A stretch of 64,000 nucleotides of DNA, from the NCBI GenBank assembly GCA_028280445.1, contig JANQLU010000072.1, positions 101,598-165,597 on the forward strand, read 5' to 3'. Both the position numbers and the translations under genes were made by a program. Under the pieces are notes generated by a model. It was not told where the DNA came from, made no database searches, and saw only the letters and a program-made list of their open reading frames with translations. Shown one piece after another: positions 1 to 9,878 of this stretch. Numbering within the stretch: position 1 is the first letter of the stretch; each line of letters opens with the position of its first letter. This stretch comes from Pirellulaceae bacterium. GTDB lineage: Bacteria > Planctomycetota > Planctomycetia > Pirellulales > Pirellulaceae.

Positions 1-1071
1 AAATTTCGCGACACCGTTTCCAAAGATCATTCCTGGTCGATCCACAATCCAGCTTCTCGACTGACAGACATCAATCGAGCCAAAGTTCCCGCCTACCACT
101 GGAATGGGTTCCTCGATATTTTTGTCGCCGACGCAACGCTTTGGTATGCCAATTACGCTGGTCCACAAAAAATGGGAATTGGCCCCTGGCCACACGCGGT
201 CTTTCACGATCGACGCTTTATTGCCGAACGTTTTCGATTGATGACGATCGAACAACACCGCTGGTTCGATTACTGGCTCAAAGGAATCGACAACGGGATC
301 ATGAAAGAACCTCCGATTCATTACGCGATCCTCGACGAAGGCAAAAAATGGCAGTGGAAAACCGCGAAACAGTGGCCTCCTAAATCGTCAATCGCACAAA
401 CGTTTTACTTCTCCGGCAAATCATCAGGTTCCATCAAATCAGTCAACGACGGCTCACTGCATCTCGCGAAACCTGGCGACTCGAACAAGCACTCGAAATA
501 CAAAGTGGATTTGACAACAACGACGGGAAAATCGAGTCGCTGGGACAACGCGGTCGGGCAGGGGCCATTGAGATATGGCGACATGTCGGAAAATGATCGC
601 AAATCGCTGACATTTACAACCGATACGCTCAAATACAACGTCACCGCGACCGGTCATCCCATCGCTCATTTGTATGTCAGCAGTTCGGCGGCCGATGGCC
701 ATTTCCATGTTCTGCTCGAAGAGGTCGATGAAAATGGTGTTTCGCACTACGTCACCGAGGCCGTCTTGCGTGCATCCAAACGCGATGTCATCAAAGCTCC
801 CTGGAACAATCTGGGACTGCCTTTTCAACGCTGCAACAAGCAAGATAACAAACCGTTGAAGAAAGGCGAAGTCGTACTGCTCCGCATGGACCTGCATCCG
901 ATCGCGGTCGTTTTCAACAAAGGGCATCGGATCCGAGTCACCGTGATGTGCGCAGACAAAGACAATACGAAATCACTACCAATTTCAAAAGACGCGGAAG
1001 TTTTTGTCCATCACAATTCACAGCACGCGTCAAAACTGATTTTGCCTGTCCAGTCGAAACAGAAAAAATAG
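1..1071 (+). CDS. CocE/NonD-family alpha/beta hydrolase (peptidase S15-like), 3' part
   Basis: The gene runs in from the left edge. Its frame is open from base 1 to the TAG at 1069-1071, so about 356 C-terminal codons are visible. The CocE/NonD (X-Pro dipeptidyl-peptidase/cocaine esterase) family is recognisable from the Asp in GFLDIF (codon at 115) and the His in GPWPH (codon at 193). These match the acid and base of the catalytic triad; the nucleophile Ser lies outside the window. The rest is the beta-rich PepX C-terminal domain typical of the family (for example HLYVSSSAADGHFHV and RIRVTVMCAD). Such enzymes cleave acyl, ester or peptide bonds and are often exported in planctomycetes. The substrate cannot be told. 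It converges on the response regulator at 1204. Confidence 0.85.
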   Translation, partial: KFRDTVSKDHSWSIHNPASRLTDINRAKVPAYHWNGFLDIFVADATLWYANYAGPQKMGIGPWPHAVFHDRRFIAERFRLMTIEQHRWFDYWLKGIDNGIMKEPPIHYAILDEGKKWQWKTAKQWPPKSSIAQTFYFSGKSSGSIKSVNDGSLHLAKPGDSNKHSKYKVDLTTTTGKSSRWDNAVGQGPLRYGDMSENDRKSLTFTTDTLKYNVTATGHPIAHLYVSSSAADGHFHVLLEEVDENGVSHYVTEAVLRASKRDVIKAPWNNLGLPFQRCNKQDNKPLKKGEVVLLRMDLHPIAVVFNKGHRIRVTVMCADKDNTKSLPISKDAEVFVHHNSQHASKLILPVQSKQKK

Positions 1072-1203
1072 TCGCGTTGAGATCAACCGATCAATTAATG
1101 TCAAACTGCACTTTGCCGTCGCAATTTCCGGCGGCAAGATTTCCTACCGCCCTCAAAGGTAGTGGGCTAATTTGAGAGTTCCAAACTAAAGGGGACGTGG
1201 CCG

Positions 1204-1833
1204 TTAACTGTGTTCGAAATTCGAGATCACCAGTCGGATTAAATCGACTCGTCGTTCTACACCCAACTTTTTCATGATGGTTTTACGCCGCATCTGGACA
1301 GTTCGCGAACAGATATCGAGTTCTTCGGCAATTTCCTTGTTCAGCTTACCGGCGACAGTCCCTTTCAAAATACAAAGCTCTTCGTGATTGAGGCTTGAAA
1401 ATCGCTTGCGCAAATCATGACGTTTTTGTTTGGCCTGGTGTTTCTCACGCGCCAAACTAACGGCATCGTGAATCTTGGTCCGCAACTCCACGGGTCGATA
1501 AGGTTTTTCGAGAAAATCGATCGCCCCTTTTTTAATCGCATCGGCACACATCGCGATGTCCCCATGCCCCGTAATGATGATGATCGGCAGCTGTGAATTG
1601 ACCGAGATCAAATAATCTTGGAGTTCGATCCCATTCATCCCAGGCATGTGAATGTCGAGGATAACGCAACCCAAGCAATCGGAGTTGTACGCTTGCAAAA
1701 ACGACTCCGCAGATTCGAAACATCGCGTTTTCAATCGCATCGCACTGATCAATTCGTCCAATGACTCGCGCATCGCATCGTCATCGTCGACAATAAAAAT
1801 AGTTGGTTCGACGTCTTGCTGTAGTAACATCAT
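1204..1833 (-). CDS. FixJ-type response regulator (REC + LuxR HTH)
   Basis: This is a 209-residue regulator. The N-terminal receiver domain has the acidic pocket in VDDDDA (about 15-20), the phosphoacceptor Asp60 in VILDIHMPG and the conserved Lys in FLEKPYRP. The C-terminal LuxR-type helix-turn-helix is LNKEIAEELDICSRTVQMRR. The order and length match the FixJ/NodW class. Its start overlaps the stop of the upstream kinase by four bases (ATGA at 1830-1833), so the two are translationally coupled and almost certainly cognate partners. The gene begins ATG ATG, so the start may be 1833 or 1830. The target genes are unknown. Confidence 0.93.
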   Translation of the reverse strand: MMLLQQDVEPTIFIVDDDDAMRESLDELISAMRLKTRCFESAESFLQAYNSDCLGCVILDIHMPGMNGIELQDYLISVNSQLPIIIITGHGDIAMCADAIKKGAIDFLEKPYRPVELRTKIHDAVSLAREKHQAKQKRHDLRKRFSSLNHEELCILKGTVAGKLNKEIAEELDICSRTVQMRRKTIMKKLGVERRVDLIRLVISNFEHS

Positions 1834-4800
1834 TCCCTCGATAAGGTGGTGGGGTTTTCTTGGGGATTTTCACGACGAGATTGACTCGCGAAGTTTGGAG
1901 GGCGAGAATTCTGTCGTGGGGAGTGGTTGGAAATCTCAGCCTCGCGTGATGATTGACTGACATTTACCAAATCTAATTCTCCATTATACAACGGAAGCGT
2001 AAAATGGAACTCCGTACAGCCATGGGCACCGGAATACCACATCCGACCGTGGTGAGATTCAATGATTGATTTGCTGATCGCTAACCCCATTCCCATGCCA
2101 TCCGGCTTGGTGGAATAGAACGCGGTAAAGACTTCGCTGACGTGCTCCGGTCCAATGCCAATACCTGAATCGATAATCGTCGCCTCGGCACGGCCGCCTC
2201 GCGTCAACAGCTGGATTTCGAGTTTCCGATCTTGATCATTTTGTTCGGACATTGCGTCAATTGCATTGCGAACCAGATTCACAATCACTTGCTGAATTTG
2301 AATCGGATCGGCTTTGACGACCACCGCATGGTCTGGAAGCTTGATTGACAAATCAATGTTTTCAAGGCTAATTTCCCGACTGGTCAATGCGACGACTTCG
2401 CTGACCAGATCTCTGACATCGACAACGTTGCGAACCGGATCAGATCGTTTTACCAAACTACGGAGATGCCGAATAATTTCGCCGGCTCGATAAGCCTGTT
2501 TTTCAATTCGAACAAGCATGGTTTTGAGCCGTTCCAACGAAACATCTTGTCCCGAATTGATCAATTCTTCGATCGCCGACGTGTAATTTCCGATGGCGGC
2601 CAGCGGTTGATTGATTTCATGCGCGATTCCGCTGGCCATTTCTCCCATGGTGTACAAACGGCTGACATGCGCCAGGTCGGCCAAAAGCTGCCGTGATTTG
2701 TCAGCCGATTTTTTTAACTCGGTGATATCACGACAAACGCCGATGATACCAACAATTTTTCCGTCGGCGTCACGATACGGCGCTTTGTTGGTTTGAAACA
2801 CGCGCTCTTCGCCGTTTATTGAGACGATCGTCTCCCGAATCACGGGCTCGCGTGTGGCAACCACAATCTCATTTTCTTTTCTGAGTTTGGCCCCTTCTTG
2901 TTCATCGTACAGTTGCACGTCCGACTTGCCAATGATTAGTTCCTCGGGCAATCCTAGAGTTTCAGCTCCCGCCGGGTTGATGAGTAAGTACTGGTTTTCC
3001 AGGTTTTGCAAATAAACGACATCGGTCGTACCTTCAATAATCGTTCGCAGCAACGTGTGGCTTTCGCGGCGGGCGTCTTCGGCGCGTTTTCGTTCCGAAA
3101 TATCGTGAACATACGCACACAGATATTCTTCGTTTTCAAACTCCAAATAATTCAACGTAATCTCAACGGGAAACGATGTACCGTCTCGCCGCCGATGAAT
3201 CGATTCGAAAGTCGACGACTGTGATTGCTGCACGGATTTCCAGACCACCTGCCAGTCTTCGAGGCGGTAGCTGGAGTTAACATCCTGCAATTTTTTCGTC
3301 ATCAGTTGTTCTGTCGTGTACCCCAAGGAAACACAGGCAGCTTCGTTCACATACAAAAATGTTTGGTCTCGTCGGATCCAAAAAATTGCGGCTCCCGCTT
3401 TGTCCACTGCAAACTGGGTCAACCGCAACGCCTGTTCGTTTTGTCTGTCCGCCGTGACGTCCCTGATAAACGAAATCAATGTAGGCGTCCCGTTAATATT
3501 GATCTTGCGTGAGCGCAACTCGACCAGCGCTGTTCCGCCTCCTTTTTTCTTGAATGTATATTCCGATGGGTATTCGGCGGCGCCACGATACAAGGCGGCG
3601 CCGCGAGTTTCGATTCTTAAACTCTCTTCGTCAACCGTCAGCTGGCCCGTTCTCATTCCCGATAGCTCAGCATTCGAATAACCGGTGATTTCACTCACGA
3701 CCGGGTTCGCGTACTGGATGCGATGATCCGACAGCACCAATACACCATCGATATGCTTGTCAAACAACAACCGATAAAACTCTTCGCTTCGCCTCAGCGC
3801 ATCTTCCATTGCCTTGCGCTCAGACAGATCTCGCGCAATCGCAAAAACTCCGGTGGTTTGGCCATGCACATCCCGAATCGGCCCTTTGGTCGTCAAAAAC
3901 GTCTTTTTCTCGCCTCTGACGGTCATTGTCACTTCGTACGTCATCGTTTCACCCGTGCGGATCACCTGCCGGTCAAACCTTGTCAGTCGGTCCGCCGTCG
4001 CGGGGTCAAACAAATCTCGATCGGTCAAACCAACCAGCGCTTCCTTGGGCTTGTCGAACATCGCTGCGCCCGCCTGGTTCATGGTTGTGAAGCGGCCTTG
4101 CAAATCCTTGACACAAATCACATCGGACGTCCCATCGGTGATCGAATTCAACACCGACAGGCTTTGTTCCATCGCCTGCTGGGAGCGTTTGCGTTCCAGT
4201 TCGACCGCGGCGCGAGCGGCAAAAATCTGCATCGCGGGCAATTTCGTAATATCCGGCGGGAGTTGGTCTTCGTGGAGAACACCCAAGTGCCCAATGACTT
4301 CACCTGATGAATCCCGCAACGGCAGCGCAAAATAGCTATCCACGCCGAGTTCAACGAGATCCGAATCGTTCGGGAATAAAGCCTGAATATTCGCTCCGTG
4401 ATAAACCGTTTTTCCATCAAAAACTTCTTCGCACGGCGTCTCTTTCAATTCGTATTCGAAATTCGGCAATAATTGTTCTTGATTGCAAAATGCGAGAGTG
4501 CTAATTCGTGTTGCCGGGCGGTCAACACATTCGGTCACAAAACTGTAGGTGACGTCCAACGCCTGGGAAACACATTTGACAAGTGATTCAAAAAAATCGG
4601 CTCCAACATGTTTCGATGTACCGCCGGAAATCGTTCGCAGAATATTTTCGGCATTTTCTCTGGCGGTAACATCGACACAAATCGAGACGAGCCCCGAAAT
4701 ATTCCCATCACTGTCCGTTACGGACGAACAACGTGTTTCCATCCGTGTCTGACCGACAGTGTGAACGACTGGATCGGGTAATCCTCCATCGAGCGCAATC

Positions 4801-5492
4801 CGTAACGCCCGAATCATGTCCTTTTTTCCTTTAAAAAAATCAAAAATATTCATGCCAACGAATTGCCCGGGAGCAAATCCGACACTGTCAAGTGCACGAC
4901 CGTCGAACGTTTCAATAACGTGGTCTTTATTGATCGACATCAGGACGATCGGAGCGGACGAAATCGCCAATTTCAAATGTTGCTCACTTTGCCACAAAGC
5001 CGCTTCGACTTGGTCCTGCTTTTGTCGGTCGACAACACCACTCTCATTGTTTTCTGCCGCGGAATTCAGCTGAGCGAGTTCGCGAAGCGATCGATACCAC
5101 AAAGCTCCCGCAGAACTGGTTGCGGCAACAACCAACAACATCATCAACCACTTTCGCAACGGGCTATTAAGGCCAATCACCGGGATTTCATCAAAGGATC
5201 CCATTTGCCCCACGACGGCAACCGCACCTAAAAACGCCAAACAAACCGCCAGAATGATCGTAAGTGTCCGAATGAAAGTCGAATCAAAAGCTCGCCAGGC
5301 AAAGAAAATCAACGGCACGGCCGTTACCGACGCCACCAGACAACCCAAACTCTCGGCAAAGGTACTGATGAATGAGAATTCCCTGGCCAACATGCATAAC
5401 AAGACACATAGCCATCCAATGGCCAGGGCAAAAATTATTGTTCGAGCGTATCGTGCCGCCCAAACAGGTCTACTATCCTTGCTGACATTCAT
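1830..5492 (-). CDS. Membrane multi-PAS/GAF sensor histidine kinase (FixL-like output)
   Basis: This is a 1220-residue hybrid-length sensor kinase. Four hydrophobic segments lie in the first 135 residues (for example ARTIIFALAIGWLCVLLC and WLMMLLVVAATSSAGALW). They are followed by a PAS domain (about 165-285), a GAF domain (290-440), four more PAS domains (445-940), a HisKA domain with the phospho-accepting His958 in IAHEINQPLAA, and an HATPase domain with DSGIGIGPEHV and GMGMGLAISKSI. The HEINQPL H-box is typical of kinases paired with FixJ-type regulators, and the coupled downstream gene is one. No receiver domain is fused. A 55-residue polar tail follows the ATPase domain. The PAS/GAF array suggests integration of several small-molecule or redox cues; no haem ligand was assigned. 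Confidence 0.93.
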   Translation of the reverse strand: MNVSKDSRPVWAARYARTIIFALAIGWLCVLLCMLAREFSFISTFAESLGCLVASVTAVPLIFFAWRAFDSTFIRTLTIILAVCLAFLGAVAVVGQMGSFDEIPVIGLNSPLRKWLMMLLVVAATSSAGALWYRSLRELAQLNSAAENNESGVVDRQKQDQVEAALWQSEQHLKLAISSAPIVLMSINKDHVIETFDGRALDSVGFAPGQFVGMNIFDFFKGKKDMIRALRIALDGGLPDPVVHTVGQTRMETRCSSVTDSDGNISGLVSICVDVTARENAENILRTISGGTSKHVGADFFESLVKCVSQALDVTYSFVTECVDRPATRISTLAFCNQEQLLPNFEYELKETPCEEVFDGKTVYHGANIQALFPNDSDLVELGVDSYFALPLRDSSGEVIGHLGVLHEDQLPPDITKLPAMQIFAARAAVELERKRSQQAMEQSLSVLNSITDGTSDVICVKDLQGRFTTMNQAGAAMFDKPKEALVGLTDRDLFDPATADRLTRFDRQVIRTGETMTYEVTMTVRGEKKTFLTTKGPIRDVHGQTTGVFAIARDLSERKAMEDALRRSEEFYRLLFDKHIDGVLVLSDHRIQYANPVVSEITGYSNAELSGMRTGQLTVDEESLRIETRGAALYRGAAEYPSEYTFKKKGGGTALVELRSRKININGTPTLISFIRDVTADRQNEQALRLTQFAVDKAGAAIFWIRRDQTFLYVNEAACVSLGYTTEQLMTKKLQDVNSSYRLEDWQVVWKSVQQSQSSTFESIHRRRDGTSFPVEITLNYLEFENEEYLCAYVHDISERKRAEDARRESHTLLRTIIEGTTDVVYLQNLENQYLLINPAGAETLGLPEELIIGKSDVQLYDEQEGAKLRKENEIVVATREPVIRETIVSINGEERVFQTNKAPYRDADGKIVGIIGVCRDITELKKSADKSRQLLADLAHVSRLYTMGEMASGIAHEINQPLAAIGNYTSAIEELINSGQDVSLERLKTMLVRIEKQAYRAGEIIRHLRSLVKRSDPVRNVVDVRDLVSEVVALTSREISLENIDLSIKLPDHAVVVKADPIQIQQVIVNLVRNAIDAMSEQNDQDRKLEIQLLTRGGRAEATIIDSGIGIGPEHVSEVFTAFYSTKPDGMGMGLAISKSIIESHHGRMWYSGAHGCTEFHFTLPLYNGELDLVNVSQSSREAEISNHSPRQNSRPPNFASQSRRENPQENPTTLSRE

Positions 5493-5896
5493 AATCCGAT
5501 TTCTTGGAATGTCGATACGGGTGTCAAAACAAATTGGCTAGGGGGCGACTAACCAGGCGAACGCAAAATCCAGTCAATTGTTTTTTCTCTGCACCTCGTC
5601 AATTTCGTATTGGACCTGCCTTTGCGCAATATGATGATCGTTTTTTTGGCCCATCCACCGACGCAAAGCAGACAACACAATTCAAAAAAGTAACCGACGC
5701 TGCCCAATGAATCAATAGTTGGAATCGACAAATCGTTCAAAACAACAATCATCGTTCAAAACAACAATCCCCGATTTTCGATCGGAGGCTCAAATTACAT
5801 CATGACAATCACCCATTCCGGGGTGTTTTAGAAAGTCACTTCAGTATTTTCGCTGCACGGTGTCGTTAAAAAGCATGATGACCCAAACTGGCAACA
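5493..5896. other. Intergenic region with a short tandem repeat
   Basis: About 400 bases separate two minus-strand genes. The segment upstream of the kinase start at 5492 must hold its promoter, but I see no clear -35/-10 or -24/-12 match. A 19-bp unit (ATCGTTCAAAACAACAATC) is repeated twice back to back at 5732-5769. Short reading frames here have no recognisable motif. Confidence 0.5.
5732..5769. repeat. Two-copy 19-bp tandem repeat
   Basis: Two exact adjacent copies of ATCGTTCAAAACAACAATC, at 5732-5750 and 5751-5769. They lie about 240 bp upstream of the sensor kinase start. This is probably replication slippage. Confidence 0.8.
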
Positions 5897-6361
5897 TCAT
5901 GGATGACGAGCCGGAGGATTCTTGCCGATATTGTGAGTTTCCAGAATTTCTGCGTGATGGTATCGATGCAGCATTGGAATTCGCAACTCCGAGATCGAAT
6001 CATATTCCATGAGACGGTGATACCGATCCAAGACCCGTCCCGACCAATCCCAAAGATTCAACGCAATCAATTGGTCGTCTTCGAATACCGTTTCGATCGT
6101 GATATTCGCTCGAGAAACATGCCACATTGTTGAGCCTGTGTGCCCACGTGATGGACCTTCGGGAGGCGGAAAATCGTCAATCGTATTGACTGACATTCCA
6201 GCGGTGATATCTTCGGCTCCCAGATATTCAAGCAATTCAACGACGCGAGCATGCTTCATCCCAAGTTCAATTTTTACGGAAGCATACTTTGACGAAATAT
6301 AAGCAAGCACCATTGCTGACAGGACCAGCAAAATAATCAATGCTCGTAACGAATATTTCAT
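5897..6361 (-). CDS. Hypothetical membrane-anchored protein
   Basis: This 154-residue protein has one N-terminal hydrophobic segment (ALIILLVLSAMVLAYI, about 7-23) after a Lys/Arg pair, followed by a soluble domain. It fits a small signal-anchored or exported protein. The segment MKHARVVELLEYLGAED resembles the small conserved folds often found behind such anchors in planctomycete hypothetical proteins, but I recognise no named family. No partner gene is adjacent: the kinase lies 400 bp downstream and the next gene upstream is divergent. Confidence 0.6.
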   Translation of the reverse strand: MKYSLRALIILLVLSAMVLAYISSKYASVKIELGMKHARVVELLEYLGAEDITAGMSVNTIDDFPPPEGPSRGHTGSTMWHVSRANITIETVFEDDQLIALNLWDWSGRVLDRYHRLMEYDSISELRIPMLHRYHHAEILETHNIGKNPPARHP

Positions 6362-6714
6362 CGAATCAGAAAAAACGTGTCAAAAACAGTTTGCGTCAAC
6401 AACATCAATATAACAAAACAACATAGCCGTAGGGCCGGTTCCCACCGGCCGTTTGTTACATCGCCCTCAGCGACCGATACAAGCACGAAGCGCTGGGCGA
6501 GTGGTTCGACCGCGCAATACCCCTCGCGTCGTGCTCGGATCCCTTGACGTTGGCCACACGTAAACGGCCAAAATCAGCGAATCAAAAAATAATCTTCGAA
6601 TAATTTAAATTTTTTTGTCACCGATTCGCGGCGACAAAACACATACTACTAGACGGCCATTGGCCACAACCAATCGTTAACGAGACTCGTTTACAAAAAA
6701 CGGAGGACGATTTC
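6362..6714. other. Divergent intergenic region with repeat hairpin
   Basis: About 350 bases lie between the divergent genes at 6361 (minus) and 6715 (plus). The region holds the GGCCGGT hairpin at 6433-6450 and an AT-rich tract near 6575-6615. The tract is a plausible promoter location for the 6715 gene, but no consensus elements are convincing. A GGAGG-type ribosome-binding site (cggaggacg) lies just before the 6715 start. Confidence 0.5.
6433..6450. repeat. GGCCGGT-TCCC-ACCGGCC hairpin repeat, copy 1
   Basis: A perfect 7-bp stem with a TCCC loop, within GTAGGGCCGGTTCCCACC. An almost identical copy with the same leading GTAG lies at 12913-12930. Both are intergenic, so this is a dispersed short palindrome family. 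Confidence 0.75.
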
Positions 6715-8268
6715 ATGAATATTATCGTCGTTGCCTGGTCATTGTTTCTTTCGTTCATCGCCACTGGATTGACGCTTTCTGAAATTAGTGCCGAACAACC
6801 CCACCAAGATAAAAAGACAAACTACGTCGTCGTATCGTTGGTGCCCGCAGACGATCCGTACGATCGCGCAGCGGACCTCCTCGTGCGTCGACATCGGGCA
6901 AAAAAAATCCGTGGCAAAGTCAACGAGTTGAACGCAATCTCGACCGCCTTGCAAAAGCAAAAACCCGAATACGTCGCTTTTGTTGTCCGACCCGAATCGA
7001 TCGATATCAACTTCGCCAATCAAATTCTCAAAATGGCAACAAAAATCGATGACGATCCGTTTGTCGATTTCGCTTATGGCATCATCTCCGGACGAAATGC
7101 GGACGCGGCGCTCCAACTGGTCAAAGCGTCAAACCCGGAAGCCGAAAAAAGAAAACCGACAATCTCTCAGTTTGGTGTCGCCGGAAAAACGTTTCCAAAA
7201 TCCATGAAACAAAAATCAGTTTGGCCATTGCGAAAGGGGTCCGTCCCAATCACTTCGTGTCTCTCTCGGGGCGCAACCGACGAAACACGTGATTCAACGT
7301 TTATCAAGGAAACCCTCCCGACACTGGACGAATCGCCAATCTTGCTTTTGGCATCTCACGGTTATCCCGATGGCCTGGTCGGCGGACCCAAAGCCGTTGA
7401 TATTCGCGGCCGCAATTTTCAAGGCACTGTGGCATTGAACATCGCCTGTTATACCGGTGTGACAAAATACTGGTTTGAAAACGACTGGAAATCTCGCACG
7501 GTCAAAAAACGCGAGGTCAAGCCTGAGGAAAGTTTCTGTTTGCAAATGTTGGATAACGGTGTCGCCGCCTACATGGCCTATGTTTGCCCTCGCCCCGCCG
7601 GCCCGACCATGATGGGTGATGCCATGCTCCTCGCTTCGTCCGGTCAAACGGTCGGTGAATACTGGCGTCAGCATTTAAACAGCGTCGTTCTTGCCCACCT
7701 GTTGTCAGGATCGGACGAAGTCGCAACCAAACCCGTTGCTGATGGACAAGCGGTCGAGACCAACATGACTCCCGCCAAAATCGTTCTGACCATGTCCACC
7801 GGTGGCGTGCTGTTTGGCGATCCTACCTATCAACCTTTCGAAGCGAAACCAGATTCGGATCCACGTTTGTGTACCGTTACATCAAAAGACAATCGGTATC
7901 GTGCCCAAGCCAAAGTGACAACATCCTTGTTTCACTTCTATGCAGGAGAGCCCCTCAATTATTGGAACGAACGTCGACCAGCATTTCGTCTCGAAACAAC
8001 AGTCAAAATCAACGAAGCAAATATCGACGACGTTCGGCTCGTCGAATCCAGCATGGGCGACGTCAGTTATCGATTGGTGGCAGCCGTCGAAAAACATCGC
8101 GGTCAAAACCTGGTTCGGGTCAAAGCCACATTTGAACGACCGCAAAAAATGGACAAACTTCGAGCACTCATGAAAAACGGTTTGTCAGGAACATTTGAGA
8201 TTACAACCGGTTCCAAAGGCAAAGCGGATCGCCCGCAGAAAATTGTTCGCCACAAAGTGTCACGATAA
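6715..8268 (+). CDS. Secreted caspase/gingipain-fold-like protein
   Basis: This 517-residue protein has an N-terminal signal-like segment (IIVVAWSLFLSFIATGLTL). The central region contains ILLLASHGYPDG with His215, and 30 residues later VALNIACYTGV with Cys245. A beta-strand, His-Gly, a spacer and a Cys at the end of the next strand make up the catalytic dyad layout of clan CD peptidases (gingipain C25/caspase fold). The early segment YVAFVVRPESID and the question of whether a named file mask would hit are unresolved. If active, it would be an exported Cys peptidase; the remaining 200 residues look like a beta-rich accessory domain. A strong ribosome-binding site precedes ATG 6715. The family assignment is my inference from motif spacing. 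Confidence 0.6.
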   Translation: MNIIVVAWSLFLSFIATGLTLSEISAEQPHQDKKTNYVVVSLVPADDPYDRAADLLVRRHRAKKIRGKVNELNAISTALQKQKPEYVAFVVRPESIDINFANQILKMATKIDDDPFVDFAYGIISGRNADAALQLVKASNPEAEKRKPTISQFGVAGKTFPKSMKQKSVWPLRKGSVPITSCLSRGATDETRDSTFIKETLPTLDESPILLLASHGYPDGLVGGPKAVDIRGRNFQGTVALNIACYTGVTKYWFENDWKSRTVKKREVKPEESFCLQMLDNGVAAYMAYVCPRPAGPTMMGDAMLLASSGQTVGEYWRQHLNSVVLAHLLSGSDEVATKPVADGQAVETNMTPAKIVLTMSTGGVLFGDPTYQPFEAKPDSDPRLCTVTSKDNRYRAQAKVTTSLFHFYAGEPLNYWNERRPAFRLETTVKINEANIDDVRLVESSMGDVSYRLVAAVEKHRGQNLVRVKATFERPQKMDKLRALMKNGLSGTFEITTGSKGKADRPQKIVRHKVSR

Positions 8269-8336
8269 CTCCTTGTCGAACCAATCCACCGTGCATGAAA
8301 CAATGTGAAAACATTTGACATTGTTTGTGTGCACCT

Positions 8337-8618
8337 ATGGCAACATACGTTAACAAACAAGGCAAAGAACAAACCGTGTTGTTACAAGCCGAAACCGGTT
8401 CAATGGGCCTGGATCACTATGGAATCTACGGTACGTTTGGCAACGACTCGTTCGGTTTTAAACACGTCCAAGGAAACCAAATCAAAAACATCGAATCGCT
8501 CACCAAACCCAAAAATGATTGTGCCAACGATCTGCCGGTGCGTGACAATGCTGTAATTGAATTAACAAACAAAAGCCATCTGAAAAATCGTATAGAGCCG
8601 CCAGTGAAGATGATATAA
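8337..8618 (+). CDS. Possible small hypothetical protein
   Basis: This is a 93-codon frame starting at ATG 8337 (MATYVNKQGKEQ). Its polar composition (many Lys, Asn, Gln) resembles the surrounding genes, and its first 60 codons read like real protein (GLDHYGIYGTFGNDSFGF). No good ribosome-binding site or recognisable domain is present. It fills most of the gap between two real genes on the same strand. It may be a real small protein, a gene remnant or chance. Confidence 0.3.
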   Translation: MATYVNKQGKEQTVLLQAETGSMGLDHYGIYGTFGNDSFGFKHVQGNQIKNIESLTKPKNDCANDLPVRDNAVIELTNKSHLKNRIEPPVKMI

Positions 8619-8666
8619 TCACGACAGCTAACGAAATTCAAGTCGTCACAGTAGCTGGAGAGATTC

Positions 8667-9830
8667 GTGTTTTCAAAAATATTAACAGGATTGTTGATCG
8701 TCGCGGTACTGGCCCCCGTAGCGCATGCGTGCACTGCCTTTGTTGTTTATCGCAACGGTTTGGCGCTGGCTGGCAACAACGAAGATTTTTGGCTGACCGA
8801 CACCAAAATCTGGTATGTCCCAAAGCAAGGCAGCAAACGAGGTGTCGCCGGAAAACTGGGCCGTGTCTATTTCGGATTTGACAATTTCTACCCGCAAGGT
8901 GGAATGAATGAAGCTGGGCTGTTTTTTGATGGGTTTGCCACCTCCAAAAACACAATCAAAAAATCAAAAGGCAAACCGCGGTTTGACGGCAACATCACCG
9001 ATTATGTGATGGCCAACTGCAAAACCGTTGCCGAAGTCGTCGAGGTATTCAAAAAATATGATCTCTCGTTTCTCTCCAACGCCATGCTGATGTTCGCCGA
9101 CCAGCATGGCGATTCTGTCATTATCGAAGGAGATGAATTTCTGCGAATCAAAGGAGACCATCAGGTCGTTACCAATTTTTATCAATCGTTGACACCGGCG
9201 GACAAATGTAATTGTGCACGCTACAAAGCGGCTATCAAAGCGTTGGGAAAAGGCGACCGAGCTTCCGTCGAAGCTTGCCGCGACATTTTGGCCACCACGC
9301 GTCAAAACGGACGAGCCCCGACACAGTATTCCAATGTTTACGATTTGAAAAAAGGCTTGATTTACCTGTATCATTTTCACAATTTTGATGAAGTCGTCTG
9401 CATCGATCTCAAACGGGAACTCAAAAAGGGCGCTCACGAAATCGACTTGCCGTCGCTATTCTCCAAAAACAAACGATTCGATGCATTCAAAACAAAACGC
9501 AAGCAAGACATTCTCAAGCAAACCAAAGCGCGAATGGCAAAAGATATCAAGCCAGATACCTTTAAACAGTTCGCGGGAACGTACGCATTCGATGTTGGAC
9601 AGGCCAAAAAAATCACAGCAAAGTTTGTTTTGAAAGGCGAGCAATTTTACGTCGTGTCGCCAACCAACAACAAACAGGAAAGAATTTATCCCGAGTCCAA
9701 AGACTTGTTCTTCCGCATCGGAGATTATGGTTTGCAAAGGTACCGATTTCGCAGGAACAGCGAACAACAAATCAGCGGTGTAACCATCAGTTTCATGGGC
9801 CGCACCTATCGCGGCACCAAACAAAACTAA
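8667..9830 (+). CDS. Exported Ntn-hydrolase, linear amide C-N hydrolase (choloylglycine hydrolase-like)
   Basis: This 387-residue protein starts at GTG 8667; GGAGAG lies 5 bases upstream and decides the start. Residues 1-21 form a signal peptide ending VAHA, immediately followed by Cys22 in ACTAFVVY. In the penicillin V acylase/bile salt hydrolase superfamily, an N-terminal Cys of this kind becomes the nucleophile after processing. The next motif, AGNNEDF (about 35-41), matches the family's active-site loop. Residues 30-270 form the Ntn fold. The last 80-90 residues (from FAGTYAFDVGQ) are an extra beta-rich domain. It hydrolyses amide bonds of an unknown substrate outside the cytoplasm. It stands alone, followed by an intergenic palindromic repeat. 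Confidence 0.82.
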   Translation: MFSKILTGLLIVAVLAPVAHACTAFVVYRNGLALAGNNEDFWLTDTKIWYVPKQGSKRGVAGKLGRVYFGFDNFYPQGGMNEAGLFFDGFATSKNTIKKSKGKPRFDGNITDYVMANCKTVAEVVEVFKKYDLSFLSNAMLMFADQHGDSVIIEGDEFLRIKGDHQVVTNFYQSLTPADKCNCARYKAAIKALGKGDRASVEACRDILATTRQNGRAPTQYSNVYDLKKGLIYLYHFHNFDEVVCIDLKRELKKGAHEIDLPSLFSKNKRFDAFKTKRKQDILKQTKARMAKDIKPDTFKQFAGTYAFDVGQAKKITAKFVLKGEQFYVVSPTNNKQERIYPESKDLFFRIGDYGLQRYRFRRNSEQQISGVTISFMGRTYRGTKQN

Positions 9831-9878
9831 CATCGACACAAACATACCTGTCTGACTTTTTTGACATGAACTTGTTTT

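Noticed and set aside
454..927. Minus-strand frame of 157 codons in the CocE-like gene
   Set aside because: It is antisense to a gene with recognisable active-site motifs and shows no family of its own.
3316..3681. Plus-strand frames across the large sensor kinase (also 3723-4335)
   Set aside because: They are shadows of the minus-strand kinase, which has coherent PAS and kinase motifs.
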